Origin: CAIKBL01 sp964555355
GTDB lineage: Bacteria; Pseudomonadota; Gammaproteobacteria; Ga0077536
Direction: 5' to 3'
Length of the DNA stretch: 64,000 nt
Assembly: GCA_964555355.1 (NCBI GenBank)
Contig: CAZKRY010000003.1
Location: 248,001-312,000, forward strand
Shown here: in pieces, positions 54,004 through 62,492 of the stretch
How the letters are laid out: the number at the start of each line of letters is the position of its first letter
Position numbering within the stretch: position 1 is the first letter of the stretch
The notes under the pieces: generated by a model
Seen by the model: the letters and a program-made list of their open reading frames with translations, nothing else
Told to the model about the DNA's origin: nothing
Databases searched by the model: none
Made by a program: the position numbers and the translations under genes

Positions 54004-54612
54004 CTATTCCGCGTTTTCTTCTTCGTAGAGCGCCAAGTTAGCCTGACGCTCATCCCATCGTCCGTCCGCATCTTTGACGACTTCTCGAACGCTGATGCGG
54101 TCTTCTTGTATATCGAGAATTTTGCCGTAGTTACGACCGACGTAATTACCGACCTGAACCCTGTGTACCGTGCCGGTCGCATCCTGGATGATCCCCCACA
54201 GCTCAGCATCATTTTGCAAGGTCCCTACCATGCGCAGACTATCCAGCTCGAAATTCTCGAGGTCCTCGCGATTATGCGCGGCGATTTCATCTGCGTAGAG
54301 GCGCTGTCCCGCGTCGTCTTCGGGTTTGGCCGCGATTTCTTTCTCTTCTTGCGTGTCAAGCGTGCTTTGGAATGGATCTCGCAAACCCTTTTCGGCCGAC
54401 TGATATAAGTAGCGTTGATACGGCCGGATTGGCGGCAAGGGCTCGATACGCCCGCCGGGACGTGCCAGCACATCGCGGACGAAATTTTCCAGATCGCCCT
54501 TATCGCGATTGACGCATCCCGAGCACCAGAGCGCGACCAGCAAAATTACGATGCCGCGATACCAATCGGCACCGACCATGACGTTTTTCTCTTGCTTGAC
54601 GTTAGCCTTCAT
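54004..54612 (-). CDS. pilP: Pilus assembly lipoprotein PilP
   Basis: Inner-membrane lipoprotein of 202 residues linking PilNO to PilQ. The N-terminal hydrophobic stretch ends in a lipobox-like ALWCSGC. The C-terminal beta domain is recognisable (LRMVGTLQNDAELWGIIQDATGTVHRVQVGNYVGRNYGKIL). The order pilM-N-O-P-Q with four-base overlaps between pilO and pilP supports the assignment. Confidence 0.93.
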   Translation of the reverse strand: MKANVKQEKNVMVGADWYRGIVILLVALWCSGCVNRDKGDLENFVRDVLARPGGRIEPLPPIRPYQRYLYQSAEKGLRDPFQSTLDTQEEKEIAAKPEDDAGQRLYADEIAAHNREDLENFELDSLRMVGTLQNDAELWGIIQDATGTVHRVQVGNYVGRNYGKILDIQEDRISVREVVKDADGRWDERQANLALYEEENAE

Positions 54613-55253
54613 TTGCGCCCGCCCTTACCTTTACCCTTCGCCGCGTTCATCTGGCGTTCCTGTTCAGCAAGTTCTTCTTCTTCATCCATATAGCGGTATG
54701 TCTTGGCGGTCGTGTCCAAGCTCAACGTGCCGTCTTTCGCTTGGGTGATTCGCAAGTCGTGATTGGTAACAATTCGTGGCAGATCCGATACGCCACTGAT
54801 GAACGCACCAAACGCGTGGTAGTTGCCGATTACCTTTATCTGGATCGGTAATTCAACGTAAAAGTCGGCGGGTTTCTCCGCGCCCGGCTTGAATAACTCG
54901 AACTCAAGGCCAGCGGCCAATCCCTGTTGCGAGATATCGACCAACAGCGCGGCCACTTCCGTTCGGTTTGGCAGGCGTTTGAGCAGGTCGCCGAAGGTCT
55001 CCTTGATATCTTCAAGTTGTTGTTTTAGCGCAGCGAGGTTGGCGGCTTTTTTCTGCTTGGTTTCGAATGTCCGTTTTAGCGCCTGCTCCTCTTCTTGGAC
55101 CTTCACCAATTCGGTTTGGAGCACACTGATGTCTTTCCAGTAGCCAAGTCCCAGAATCGCCGCACAGACGATCAACACGAAGACTGCTTTGATCGGCACC
55201 GGCCACGTACCGATATTTTCAAACGTTAGGTTATTGAGGTCCGACATTTTCAT
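54609..55253 (-). CDS. pilO: Pilus assembly protein PilO
   Basis: Bitopic inner-membrane protein of 214 residues. One membrane helix (IKAVFVLIVCAAILGLGYW) is followed by a coiled coil (ELVKVQEEEQALKRTFETKQKKAANLAALKQQ, about residues 50-85) and a ferredoxin-like periplasmic domain (VELPIQIKVIGNYHAFGAFISGVSDLPRIV). It pairs with PilN in the alignment subcomplex. The C-terminus is unusually lysine/glycine-rich (KGKGKGGRK). Confidence 0.93.
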   Translation of the reverse strand: MKMSDLNNLTFENIGTWPVPIKAVFVLIVCAAILGLGYWKDISVLQTELVKVQEEEQALKRTFETKQKKAANLAALKQQLEDIKETFGDLLKRLPNRTEVAALLVDISQQGLAAGLEFELFKPGAEKPADFYVELPIQIKVIGNYHAFGAFISGVSDLPRIVTNHDLRITQAKDGTLSLDTTAKTYRYMDEEEELAEQERQMNAAKGKGKGGRK

Positions 55254-55825
55254 GTGGCGTCGTCCTCTTCATCGGTTGGTGCTTGCGGAATGACTTGTTC
55301 GAGTCTCAAGGTGAAATTCGCGATTCGGCGATTTTGCTCATCGGTCGTTTGAATGATTTCAAGCTTCGGATTTTTCACCCACTCGGACTTCTCAATGTTA
55401 CGCATGAAACTCGATACACGAGCATTGGATTCGGCAACGCCTTTAAGCTCCACCGCAGTCCCTTTCTGCGCGAGTTCTTTCAGGTATACGCCTTCCGGGA
55501 GCGAGGTAACCATTTCGTCAAACAGACGGACCACCAACGGACGGCTGGTTTGCAACGACTCGATTGCCTTCATGCGCGCGATTAGGCGGTCTTTTTCTTT
55601 TTCGAGCTCTTCAATTTCCTTGATTTGCTTGTCGAGTTTGGCAATCTCCATGGTCAGGTAGGAATTGCGTTCTTTCTGAAACTCGATCCGTTCTTGGTAG
55701 TGGAAGTGGATTCCTCCCCACACCAAGGCGGCGATTCCGGCGCAAATGCCGACAATCGTGAGGAACTCGGTGCGCCGCTGTTTTCGAAGCTCAGCGCGCC
55801 ACGGAAGTAAGTTTATTCGAGCCAT
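55250..55825 (-). CDS. pilN: Pilus assembly protein PilN
   Basis: Bitopic inner-membrane protein of 191 residues starting MARINLLPWRAELRKQRR, the conserved INLLPWR peptide that binds PilM. One membrane helix (TIVGICAGIAALVWGGIHF), a coiled coil (residues about 48-75) and a periplasmic ferredoxin-like domain (LVVRLFDEMVTSLPEGVYLKEL) follow. It overlaps both pilM (by one base) and pilO. Confidence 0.94.
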   Translation of the reverse strand: MARINLLPWRAELRKQRRTEFLTIVGICAGIAALVWGGIHFHYQERIEFQKERNSYLTMEIAKLDKQIKEIEELEKEKDRLIARMKAIESLQTSRPLVVRLFDEMVTSLPEGVYLKELAQKGTAVELKGVAESNARVSSFMRNIEKSEWVKNPKLEIIQTTDEQNRRIANFTLRLEQVIPQAPTDEEDDAT

Positions 55826-56886
55826 CAGTCAAAGCTCCGCAATGCCAATCCACAGGCAATCATCAAGGCCGGGGCGTCGTTCGCGAGCGCCTCGGCGCGC
55901 ACGCGGGGCGCGGCGGTCATCGTCGCAAACGGATTCGCGATGGAGACGGGTGTATCGATTTTTGACTGCACTAAGGCATCGATTCCGGCGATTGAAGCAC
56001 ACCCGCCGGCGATTACCACGTGGTCAACGGTTCCGACTTGGCTTGATGAATAGAAGAACTGCAGCGCGCGGTTAATTTCTTGCGCCATCGATTCCATAAA
56101 CGGCCGCAACACCTCCGGCTCATAGTTGTCCGGAAGTCCGCCTTGGCGTTTCGCCAGTCCGGCTTCTTCGTACGACAACCCATAGCGGCGCTGAATTTCA
56201 TCCGTTAGCTGGCGGCCTCCGAATAACTGTTCGCGCGTATAAATTATTTTGGAATCTTCCATGACGCTAAGCGTCGAAGTCGTGGCACCGACATCCATCA
56301 CCGCGACGATATGTGCATTACTGACCGGCCCGCCTTGTCCGGCGAGCAGGGCAACTGCGTTTTCTAGCGCGAAGGCTTCCACATCGACGACTTTGGCCTG
56401 CAGCCCACCGACTTCCAACGCCGCGACACGGACATCCACGTTATCGCTGCGGGATGCAGCGAGAAGCACATCGATTTTGTCCGGATCGTTCGTCGTGGGC
56501 CCGAGCACGGAAAAATCGAGACTGATTTCATCAAGCGAGTACGGAATGTATTGGTCGGCTTCGATTTGAATCCGCCCTTCTAGCTCTTCTTCGGACAAAT
56601 TCGCCGGCATCGCGATCACTTTTGTGATCACCGAGGAGCCCGCGACCGCGCACGCGGCCGCACGCGTACGCGATTGGGACTTTTTGACGGCGCGACTGAT
56701 TGCCTCACCGACCAGTTGAGCGTCCGTGATATTCTTCTCCATCACCGAATTCGGCGGGAGCGGCTCTACCGCATAGCTTTCGACTCGATAACGGTTGCCA
56801 GAGCGTGCCAGCTCGAGCAATTTCACGGATGTCGAGCTGATATCAACGCCCAGAACCGGGATGTTTTTTCGTCGAAACAGCACCAC
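55825..56886 (-). CDS. pilM: Pilus assembly ATPase-like protein PilM
   Basis: Cytoplasmic actin-fold protein of 353 residues that binds the PilN tail beneath the pilus machine. Nucleotide-binding blocks LGVDISSTSVKLLELAR, AVMDVGATTSTLSVMEDSKIIYTREQLFGG and HVVIAGGCASIAGIDALV are those of the FtsA/PilM group. It is the first gene of the pil operon and is divergent from ponA across a 196-bp AT-rich region. Confidence 0.95.
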   Translation of the reverse strand: MVLFRRKNIPVLGVDISSTSVKLLELARSGNRYRVESYAVEPLPPNSVMEKNITDAQLVGEAISRAVKKSQSRTRAAACAVAGSSVITKVIAMPANLSEEELEGRIQIEADQYIPYSLDEISLDFSVLGPTTNDPDKIDVLLAASRSDNVDVRVAALEVGGLQAKVVDVEAFALENAVALLAGQGGPVSNAHIVAVMDVGATTSTLSVMEDSKIIYTREQLFGGRQLTDEIQRRYGLSYEEAGLAKRQGGLPDNYEPEVLRPFMESMAQEINRALQFFYSSSQVGTVDHVVIAGGCASIAGIDALVQSKIDTPVSIANPFATMTAAPRVRAEALANDAPALMIACGLALRSFD

Positions 56887-56980
56887 TAATTTCCTTTTAA
56901 ATTTAACAGGTTATCGCGAATTTGTGCTTTATAACCTTAGATACTGTTGGCAACTATAGCCAAGAGATTTTCAAAACACA

Positions 56981-57016
56981 AATGGTTTTAGACGTAAATT
57001 TCAATGAAAAACCATT
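56981..57016. promoter_or_regulatory. Inverted repeat in the pilM-ponA divergent promoter region
   Basis: AATGGTTTT (56981-56989) and AAAACCATT (57008-57016) are perfect 9-bp arms separated by 18 bp in the AT-rich 196-bp gap. The spacing would place the arms about 27 bp centre to centre, as for two-site or looped binding; a hairpin is also possible. The rest of the gap holds a GTAATCC/TTGTAATCC direct repeat nearer ponA and no gene. Confidence 0.4.
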
Positions 57017-57082
57017 AGTTATGCCATTTTATTAATGTAATCCCTCTTACATGTTGTAATCCGAGCCAAGCTCCTCCACAAG

Positions 57083-59482
57083 ATGTTGCGTATCGCCTTT
57101 TATTCGTTATTGCTAGCCGTTTCGCTCGTTTTGGCGGGTGTGGGCGCGATCGCGTGGTGGGCGCTGCCGCAGTTACCCGCCACTGCTCGGCTGCAAGACG
57201 TACGGTTTCAAACGCCGCTCCGGATTTTTACGCGCGATGGCAGCTTGATCGCGGAGTTCGGCGAAAAGCGGCGTACCCCGGTGAGAATCAAAGATGTTCC
57301 GGCGCTTGTTAAAAATGCGTTTATCGCCGCCGAGGACGACCGTTTTTACGCGCATCCGGGGGTTGATTGGATCGCAATTGCGCGCGCGACGTTGAGTTTG
57401 GCGCGTTCGCAAACGATTAGTCAGGGCGGCAGCACGATTACGATGCAGGTCGCACGGAATTTCTTTCTAACCCGTGAACGAACTTTTCAGCGAAAACTTA
57501 AAGAAGTAGTTCTTGCGCTCAAGATTGAACGAGAACTGAGCAAGGACGAAATACTCGAGCTTTACTTAAACAAGATCTTCCTCGGTCAGCGCGCCTACGG
57601 CGTGGCGGCCGCAGCGCAAACCTACTTTGGTACTACGCTCGATCAATTGTCGCTGGCTGAGGCCGCGTTAATCGCCGGGCTACCCAAGGCACCCTCGCGG
57701 CTGAATCCCATTACCGCTCCGCAGGCGGCACTTGACCGCCGCAGCTACGTGTTGCGCCGAATGCTTGAACTAGATTTCATCACGCAAGCCGAGCACGACG
57801 CGGCCGCGGCCGCGCCGCTTACCGCCAAGCTGCATGGGCAACCCGTCGAGACCCCAGCACCGTATATCGCCGAAATGGTGCGAGATCAGATGCTGAAACA
57901 GTATGGGGAAGTCGCCTATACCAAAGGGTTTCGCGTCTTCACCACGGTTAGCGCGGATCTACAAGCCGCGGCCGACTCGGCGTTGCGCAATGCACTCCTG
58001 ACGTATGACCGGCGCCATGGATACCGCGGACCCGAGAGACGCGTTGATCTCAATGACAAGCCGGAAGCACGCTGGGTCGAGTTCCTAAATGATTACGCGC
58101 CGGTTGGCGGCCTAATGCCGGCCCTGGTGGTGGCGGTTAAGGAACGCGAAGTCCAAATTATCGATCCCTTAGGGACCCACCTTACGCTCCCGTGGCAGGG
58201 ATTAAGCTGGGCGCGCGCTTACGTGAGCGCCGAACGGATTGGCGGCGCGCCAAAGCGTGCCGACGAGATTGTGCAGCCGGGCGCAATCGTGCGTATTCAA
58301 TGGATGACGGAAGCAAGCGTGGAGAAAGACGGTCCGACGGAAGCGTACTGGCGTCTTGCGCAGATCCCGAAGGTCGAGGGCGCGCTGGTCTCGCTCGATT
58401 CCTCGAACGGCGCGTTGCTAGCGTTGGTCGGCGGCTTTGATTTTGGCTCAAGCAAATTCAACCGCGCGCTCCAAGCGTTGCGCCAGCCCGGCTCGAACTT
58501 TAAACCCTTTATTTATTCCGCAGCGCTCGACAAGGGGTTTACCCCGTCAAGCTACATCAACGATGCGCCCATCGTGTTCGAGACTCCGGGCTTGGAGGGA
58601 GCGTGGCGCCCAGAAAATTACTCAGGTACTTACTACGGCCCCACGCGTTTGCGTGATGCACTCGCCAATTCGCGAAACCTAGTCTCGATTCGGCTGATGC
58701 GCGAAATGGGCATCGAACCCACGCTCGCGCACATTGCAAAGTTCGGCTTCGACACCCATAAACTGCCGCACAATTTGTCGTTATCGTTGGGAACCGGTGA
58801 AGTCACGCCTTATGAGCTCGTGTCCGCCTATGCGGTATTTTCCAATGGCGGCTTTCGCGTCGAGCCACATTTTATCCAACGGATCGAGCAGGCTGACGGC
58901 AGGATTATCGTTGAGGCAACGCCGAAATATGCCTGCGTCGAATGCGAGCAGGGACTCACGGAAGTGAGCGAAGAACCCGCGGATATCGAAGCGCTGGTCG
59001 CGCAACAAGCGCCTTCTCAAGAACCCGCGCCACGCGCAATCGATGCGCAAAATGCATGGCTTATGTATTCCATGTTGAAAGACGTCATCACGAGTGGCAC
59101 TGGGCGCGGAGCACTCACCCTGAAACGCACCGACCTCGCCGGCAAAACGGGTACTACCAATGATCTGAAAGATGCCTGGTTTTCCGGCTTCAACGGCAAA
59201 ATTGTGACCACGACGTGGGTGGGATTCGATGATTCAACGACGCTCGGGCCGGTGGAAACTGGCGGGCGAACCGCCTTGCCCATGTGGATCGATTACATGC
59301 GCGTCGCGCTTAAAGACATCCCGCCGAGCGAACCTAGTCTGCCGGCGGGTTTGGTGACTGTACGCTTGGGTCCGAATCGGTTTGAGACCTATCGCGCGAA
59401 AGATGCGCCCGCGGTTGGCGCTCCCGCCGGATCGGCGCGCGGCGCACCGCCGCCACCGTCCACGATAGATCAACTGTTCTGA
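57083..59482 (+). CDS. mrcA: Penicillin-binding protein 1A (bifunctional)
   Basis: Class A PBP of 799 residues with transglycosylase and transpeptidase activity on lipid II. An N-terminal membrane anchor (LLLAVSLVLAGVGAIAWWAL) is followed by the GT51 domain with catalytic EDDRFYAHPGVDW and GGSTITMQVARNFFL. An OB-like insert precedes the transpeptidase with SxxK in RQPGSNFKPFIYSAAL, SxN in LANSRNLVSIRL and KTG in AGKTGTTNDLKDAWF. Linkage to pilM is standard in gammaproteobacteria. Also known as ponA. Confidence 0.96.
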   Translation: MLRIAFYSLLLAVSLVLAGVGAIAWWALPQLPATARLQDVRFQTPLRIFTRDGSLIAEFGEKRRTPVRIKDVPALVKNAFIAAEDDRFYAHPGVDWIAIARATLSLARSQTISQGGSTITMQVARNFFLTRERTFQRKLKEVVLALKIERELSKDEILELYLNKIFLGQRAYGVAAAAQTYFGTTLDQLSLAEAALIAGLPKAPSRLNPITAPQAALDRRSYVLRRMLELDFITQAEHDAAAAAPLTAKLHGQPVETPAPYIAEMVRDQMLKQYGEVAYTKGFRVFTTVSADLQAAADSALRNALLTYDRRHGYRGPERRVDLNDKPEARWVEFLNDYAPVGGLMPALVVAVKEREVQIIDPLGTHLTLPWQGLSWARAYVSAERIGGAPKRADEIVQPGAIVRIQWMTEASVEKDGPTEAYWRLAQIPKVEGALVSLDSSNGALLALVGGFDFGSSKFNRALQALRQPGSNFKPFIYSAALDKGFTPSSYINDAPIVFETPGLEGAWRPENYSGTYYGPTRLRDALANSRNLVSIRLMREMGIEPTLAHIAKFGFDTHKLPHNLSLSLGTGEVTPYELVSAYAVFSNGGFRVEPHFIQRIEQADGRIIVEATPKYACVECEQGLTEVSEEPADIEALVAQQAPSQEPAPRAIDAQNAWLMYSMLKDVITSGTGRGALTLKRTDLAGKTGTTNDLKDAWFSGFNGKIVTTTWVGFDDSTTLGPVETGGRTALPMWIDYMRVALKDIPPSEPSLPAGLVTVRLGPNRFETYRAKDAPAVGAPAGSARGAPPPPSTIDQLF

Positions 59483-59524
59483 TTCGCTTCGACTGCTACC
59501 ATTCACCTGCAAGCAGACACTCTT

Positions 59525-60181
59525 ATGTCTCGGCGTAATCGCCCAACCTCGCATGGCGACGCATATGATTGCGCGCGGCTCGCGGCGCGATTGTTAGTCG
59601 AGGGGACCGTGCGCGGATTTGGCGCGGCCAAACGCAAAGCGGCGGCCTTGAGTGGGATGCGGACGGAGCTACCGTCGAATCTCGCAATTCTTCATTGCGT
59701 AATCGAATACCAGCGTATTTTTGAGATGGGGGTGCTGCCGGCACGCAACGCCCGCTTAAGGCGAGCGGCTCTCGATGCGTTAGCCGCGCTAGACCGTTTT
59801 TCACCTCGCCTGCACGGCGCGGTGCTACATGGGACAACACTCGCCACGTCCGCGGTTGAACTTCATCTTTTTTGTGATGAACCGGAAGAAATAACCCGCT
59901 TTCTACTGAATCGTGGGCAGGTATATGCGCTTGCCGACGTACAACTCACCGTCGCGCCGCACCGCAAGGAACGTTTCGTTTGTTTTCACACGAGCACCCA
60001 AGCAGTCGATTTTGAATTGACGGTGTTGCCGGTTCGTGCGCTCCGTCAGCGCCTGCTGAGTCCGCTGGATGGTATGCCCTACCGTTACCTAACGCATGCC
60101 GAACTCACGGCACTGGTTGCGTCCGATCCAGGTGGGGTGCATCAAGTTGAATTCGCGGCATCTGCTTACCCGCCTCGATGA
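59525..60181 (+). CDS. Conserved-looking protein of unknown function coupled to priA
   Basis: Product of 218 residues that I cannot assign to a named family. It is basic at the N-terminus, then has a helical region (YDCARLAARLLVEGTVRGFGAAKRKAAAL, PSNLAILHCVIEYQRIF) and a mixed region LHGAVLHGTTLATSAVELHLFCDEPEEITRFLL. The last segment loosely recalls a nucleotidyltransferase-like strand-turn-helix, without a clear GS...DxD motif. No membrane segment or signal is seen. The stop overlaps the priA ATG (ATGA), so translation is coupled, and codon use matches its neighbours. A role in DNA replication or restart is possible by association only. Confidence 0.75.
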   Translation: MSRRNRPTSHGDAYDCARLAARLLVEGTVRGFGAAKRKAAALSGMRTELPSNLAILHCVIEYQRIFEMGVLPARNARLRRAALDALAALDRFSPRLHGAVLHGTTLATSAVELHLFCDEPEEITRFLLNRGQVYALADVQLTVAPHRKERFVCFHTSTQAVDFELTVLPVRALRQRLLSPLDGMPYRYLTHAELTALVASDPGGVHQVEFAASAYPPR

Positions 60182-62385
60182 GCAGCCCGCCGCGCATCTT
60201 GCGGGTGGCGGTCATTGCTCCGCTGCGGGGTTATTTCGATTACTTGGCGCCCGATCACTTGACTCCTCCTCCGCAGATCGGCTGCCGAGTACGGGTCCCG
60301 TTCGGGCGCGGCGAACGGCTTGGTCTCATTGTCGAAATGAGCAACAGCACGGCGTGGCCTTTGACCAAATTGAAACCCGTGAGCGAAGTACTCGACGCGG
60401 CGCCGATCCTGGACCATACACAGATTGAATTAGGTCGTTGGACGGCGGACTACTACTTCGCGGCACCCGGCGAAGTTTTCGAAGCGGCACTGCCGCCGCG
60501 CGGCCGCCGCGCGGCCGTGCTCAATCCGACAACGGCACGCCAGTGGGTTTTAACAGTGAGCGGCCGCGACGCCTTGGACAGTGCACGACGGCTGGGACCG
60601 CGGCAGCGCTCGATCCTGCACGCGGCAAGAAAGTCCCTTATCTCGGCGGAGTTGCGCGCGCTCGGCATTAATCCGACGAGCGTGAAAGCGCTTATGGCGC
60701 GTGGTTGGTTAAAAGAAAGCGAGCCTGTAGCGGCGCCGCGCACAAGCGTGATTTATGGCACCGAGTTTCCGCTGCTTAATCCCGCGCAAGCGGAAGCATT
60801 TGCGCAGATTAACGCCACCGCACTTGGCTACAGCGCGAGCTTGTTGCATGGTGTGACGGGCAGCGGGAAGACTGAAATTTACTTGCATCTGGTACGCGAT
60901 GTGCTCGAGGCCGCTGGGCAGGCACTTATCCTTATCCCCGAGATTGGACTCACCGAGCAATTGGTAGCGCGCTTCGTCGAACGTTTCGGCGACACCGTCG
61001 CCGTCATGCACTCGGACGTTACCGACGCACGGCGGTACCAGGTGTGGGAAGGCTGTCGTTCAAATCAAGTAGGAGTCTTGCTGGGCACCCGTTCGGCAGT
61101 GTGGGCTCCGCTACCCGCGCTGCGTTTGATTATTGTCGATGAAGAGCATGATGCCTCGTTCCGTCAGCAAGAAGGGATACGCTACTCGGCACGCGATGTC
61201 GCGGTATGGCGCGCGTTCCGCGCGAATATCCCCATCGTGCTCGGCTCCGCTACGCCTTCTTTAGAATCGATGGCGAACGGTGTCCGAGGGAAGTACCGCT
61301 ATTTGAAGCTCACGACACGCGCAACCGGCGCGGCGCTGCCGTCTATATCCGTGGTGGATGTGCGTAATACTCCCCTCAACAGCGGCGTCAGCGCGCCGCT
61401 AGACCAAGCCTTACGCGCGTGTTTCGCCCGCCAGGAGCAAGCCCTGTTGTTCTTAAATAGACGGGGTTATGCGCCGGCGGTGGTGTGCCATCATTGCGGC
61501 TGGCTGGCCAGTTGTCCGCGGTGTGACGCGCGCCTGGTACTCCACCATGAACAACAACGATTACGCTGCCACCATTGCGCCAGTGAGTTTAAACACGGCG
61601 CGAAGATCCCGAATCACGCATGCGGCGCATTCGACACCTTTGCAACACTGGGGGTTGGGACAGAGCAGCTTGAGCAATACTTGCGCAATCTGTATCCGAC
61701 GGCCCGGATTGTGCGTATCGATCGCGACTCAATGTCGCGTAAAGGCCAGTTTGAGTCGACTATGCGACAGGTCGCAGCACGCGAATTTGATCTCTTGATC
61801 GGCACGCAGATGATAGCGAAAGGGCACGATTTCACTCACGTGTCACTGGTGGGCATCATCGACGGTGACGGCGGTTTGTTGGCCAGCGACTTTCGCGCCA
61901 CCGAGCGCTTCGCCCAGCAGGTTCTGCAGGTCGCGGGACGGGCCGGTCGCGCACAGACCAAAGGTGCGGTGATGATCCAGACGCACCATCCGTTTCATCC
62001 GATCTTTGAATTCCTGCGGGCCACCGATTACAGCGGATTCGCAAATTATGCGCTCGCCGAGCGCGCGGCGGCGGAATTGCCGCCCTATAGCGCACTCGCA
62101 CTGGTTCGGGCCGAAGCGGCAAGCCGCGAAAAACCGCTGTCATTTCTAACTAGCTTAGTCAATGCCACACGGGCGAATTTGCCGCGAACGTTGACCATCG
62201 GCGGCCCAATCCCGGCGCTCATGGAACGTAAAGTCGGGAAGTACCGAGCGAATCTACTGCTGACCACGCCTGATCGCACGACACTTGCCGCCTGCCTTGA
62301 CGTGTTGGTAAACCAAGCCGCGACATTGCCGGAAGCGCGCGCAGTCCGCTGGTATGTCGATGTCGATGCGTTGGACGTCGCTTAA
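60178..62385 (+). CDS. priA: Primosomal protein N', replication-restart helicase
   Basis: Superfamily 2 helicase of 735 residues that reloads the replisome at stalled forks. The N-terminal 3'-end-binding domain (FDYLAPDHLTPPPQIGCRVRVPFG), Walker A LLHGVTGSGKTEIYL, the DEEH box IIVDEEHDASFRQQ, and motif LLFLNRRGYAPAVVCHHCG lead into the zinc domain (CHHCG, CPRCD, CHHC). The last pair, usually CPxCG, reads IPNHACG here, so one of the eight zinc cysteines is missing. LIGTQMIAKGHDF and QVAGRAGRAQTKG complete the helicase motifs. Confidence 0.95.
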   Translation: MSSPPRILRVAVIAPLRGYFDYLAPDHLTPPPQIGCRVRVPFGRGERLGLIVEMSNSTAWPLTKLKPVSEVLDAAPILDHTQIELGRWTADYYFAAPGEVFEAALPPRGRRAAVLNPTTARQWVLTVSGRDALDSARRLGPRQRSILHAARKSLISAELRALGINPTSVKALMARGWLKESEPVAAPRTSVIYGTEFPLLNPAQAEAFAQINATALGYSASLLHGVTGSGKTEIYLHLVRDVLEAAGQALILIPEIGLTEQLVARFVERFGDTVAVMHSDVTDARRYQVWEGCRSNQVGVLLGTRSAVWAPLPALRLIIVDEEHDASFRQQEGIRYSARDVAVWRAFRANIPIVLGSATPSLESMANGVRGKYRYLKLTTRATGAALPSISVVDVRNTPLNSGVSAPLDQALRACFARQEQALLFLNRRGYAPAVVCHHCGWLASCPRCDARLVLHHEQQRLRCHHCASEFKHGAKIPNHACGAFDTFATLGVGTEQLEQYLRNLYPTARIVRIDRDSMSRKGQFESTMRQVAAREFDLLIGTQMIAKGHDFTHVSLVGIIDGDGGLLASDFRATERFAQQVLQVAGRAGRAQTKGAVMIQTHHPFHPIFEFLRATDYSGFANYALAERAAAELPPYSALALVRAEAASREKPLSFLTSLVNATRANLPRTLTIGGPIPALMERKVGKYRANLLLTTPDRTTLAACLDVLVNQAATLPEARAVRWYVDVDALDVA

Positions 62386-62492
62386 ATCCTCGTCATGAAT
62401 TTTGATACCACTTGTGCTTCCGCGCTTATAATTCGCGTATCACACACCCAATCGTTAGGCGGCGCGTTGCCCGCCCAGCCGGAATCGACCCG

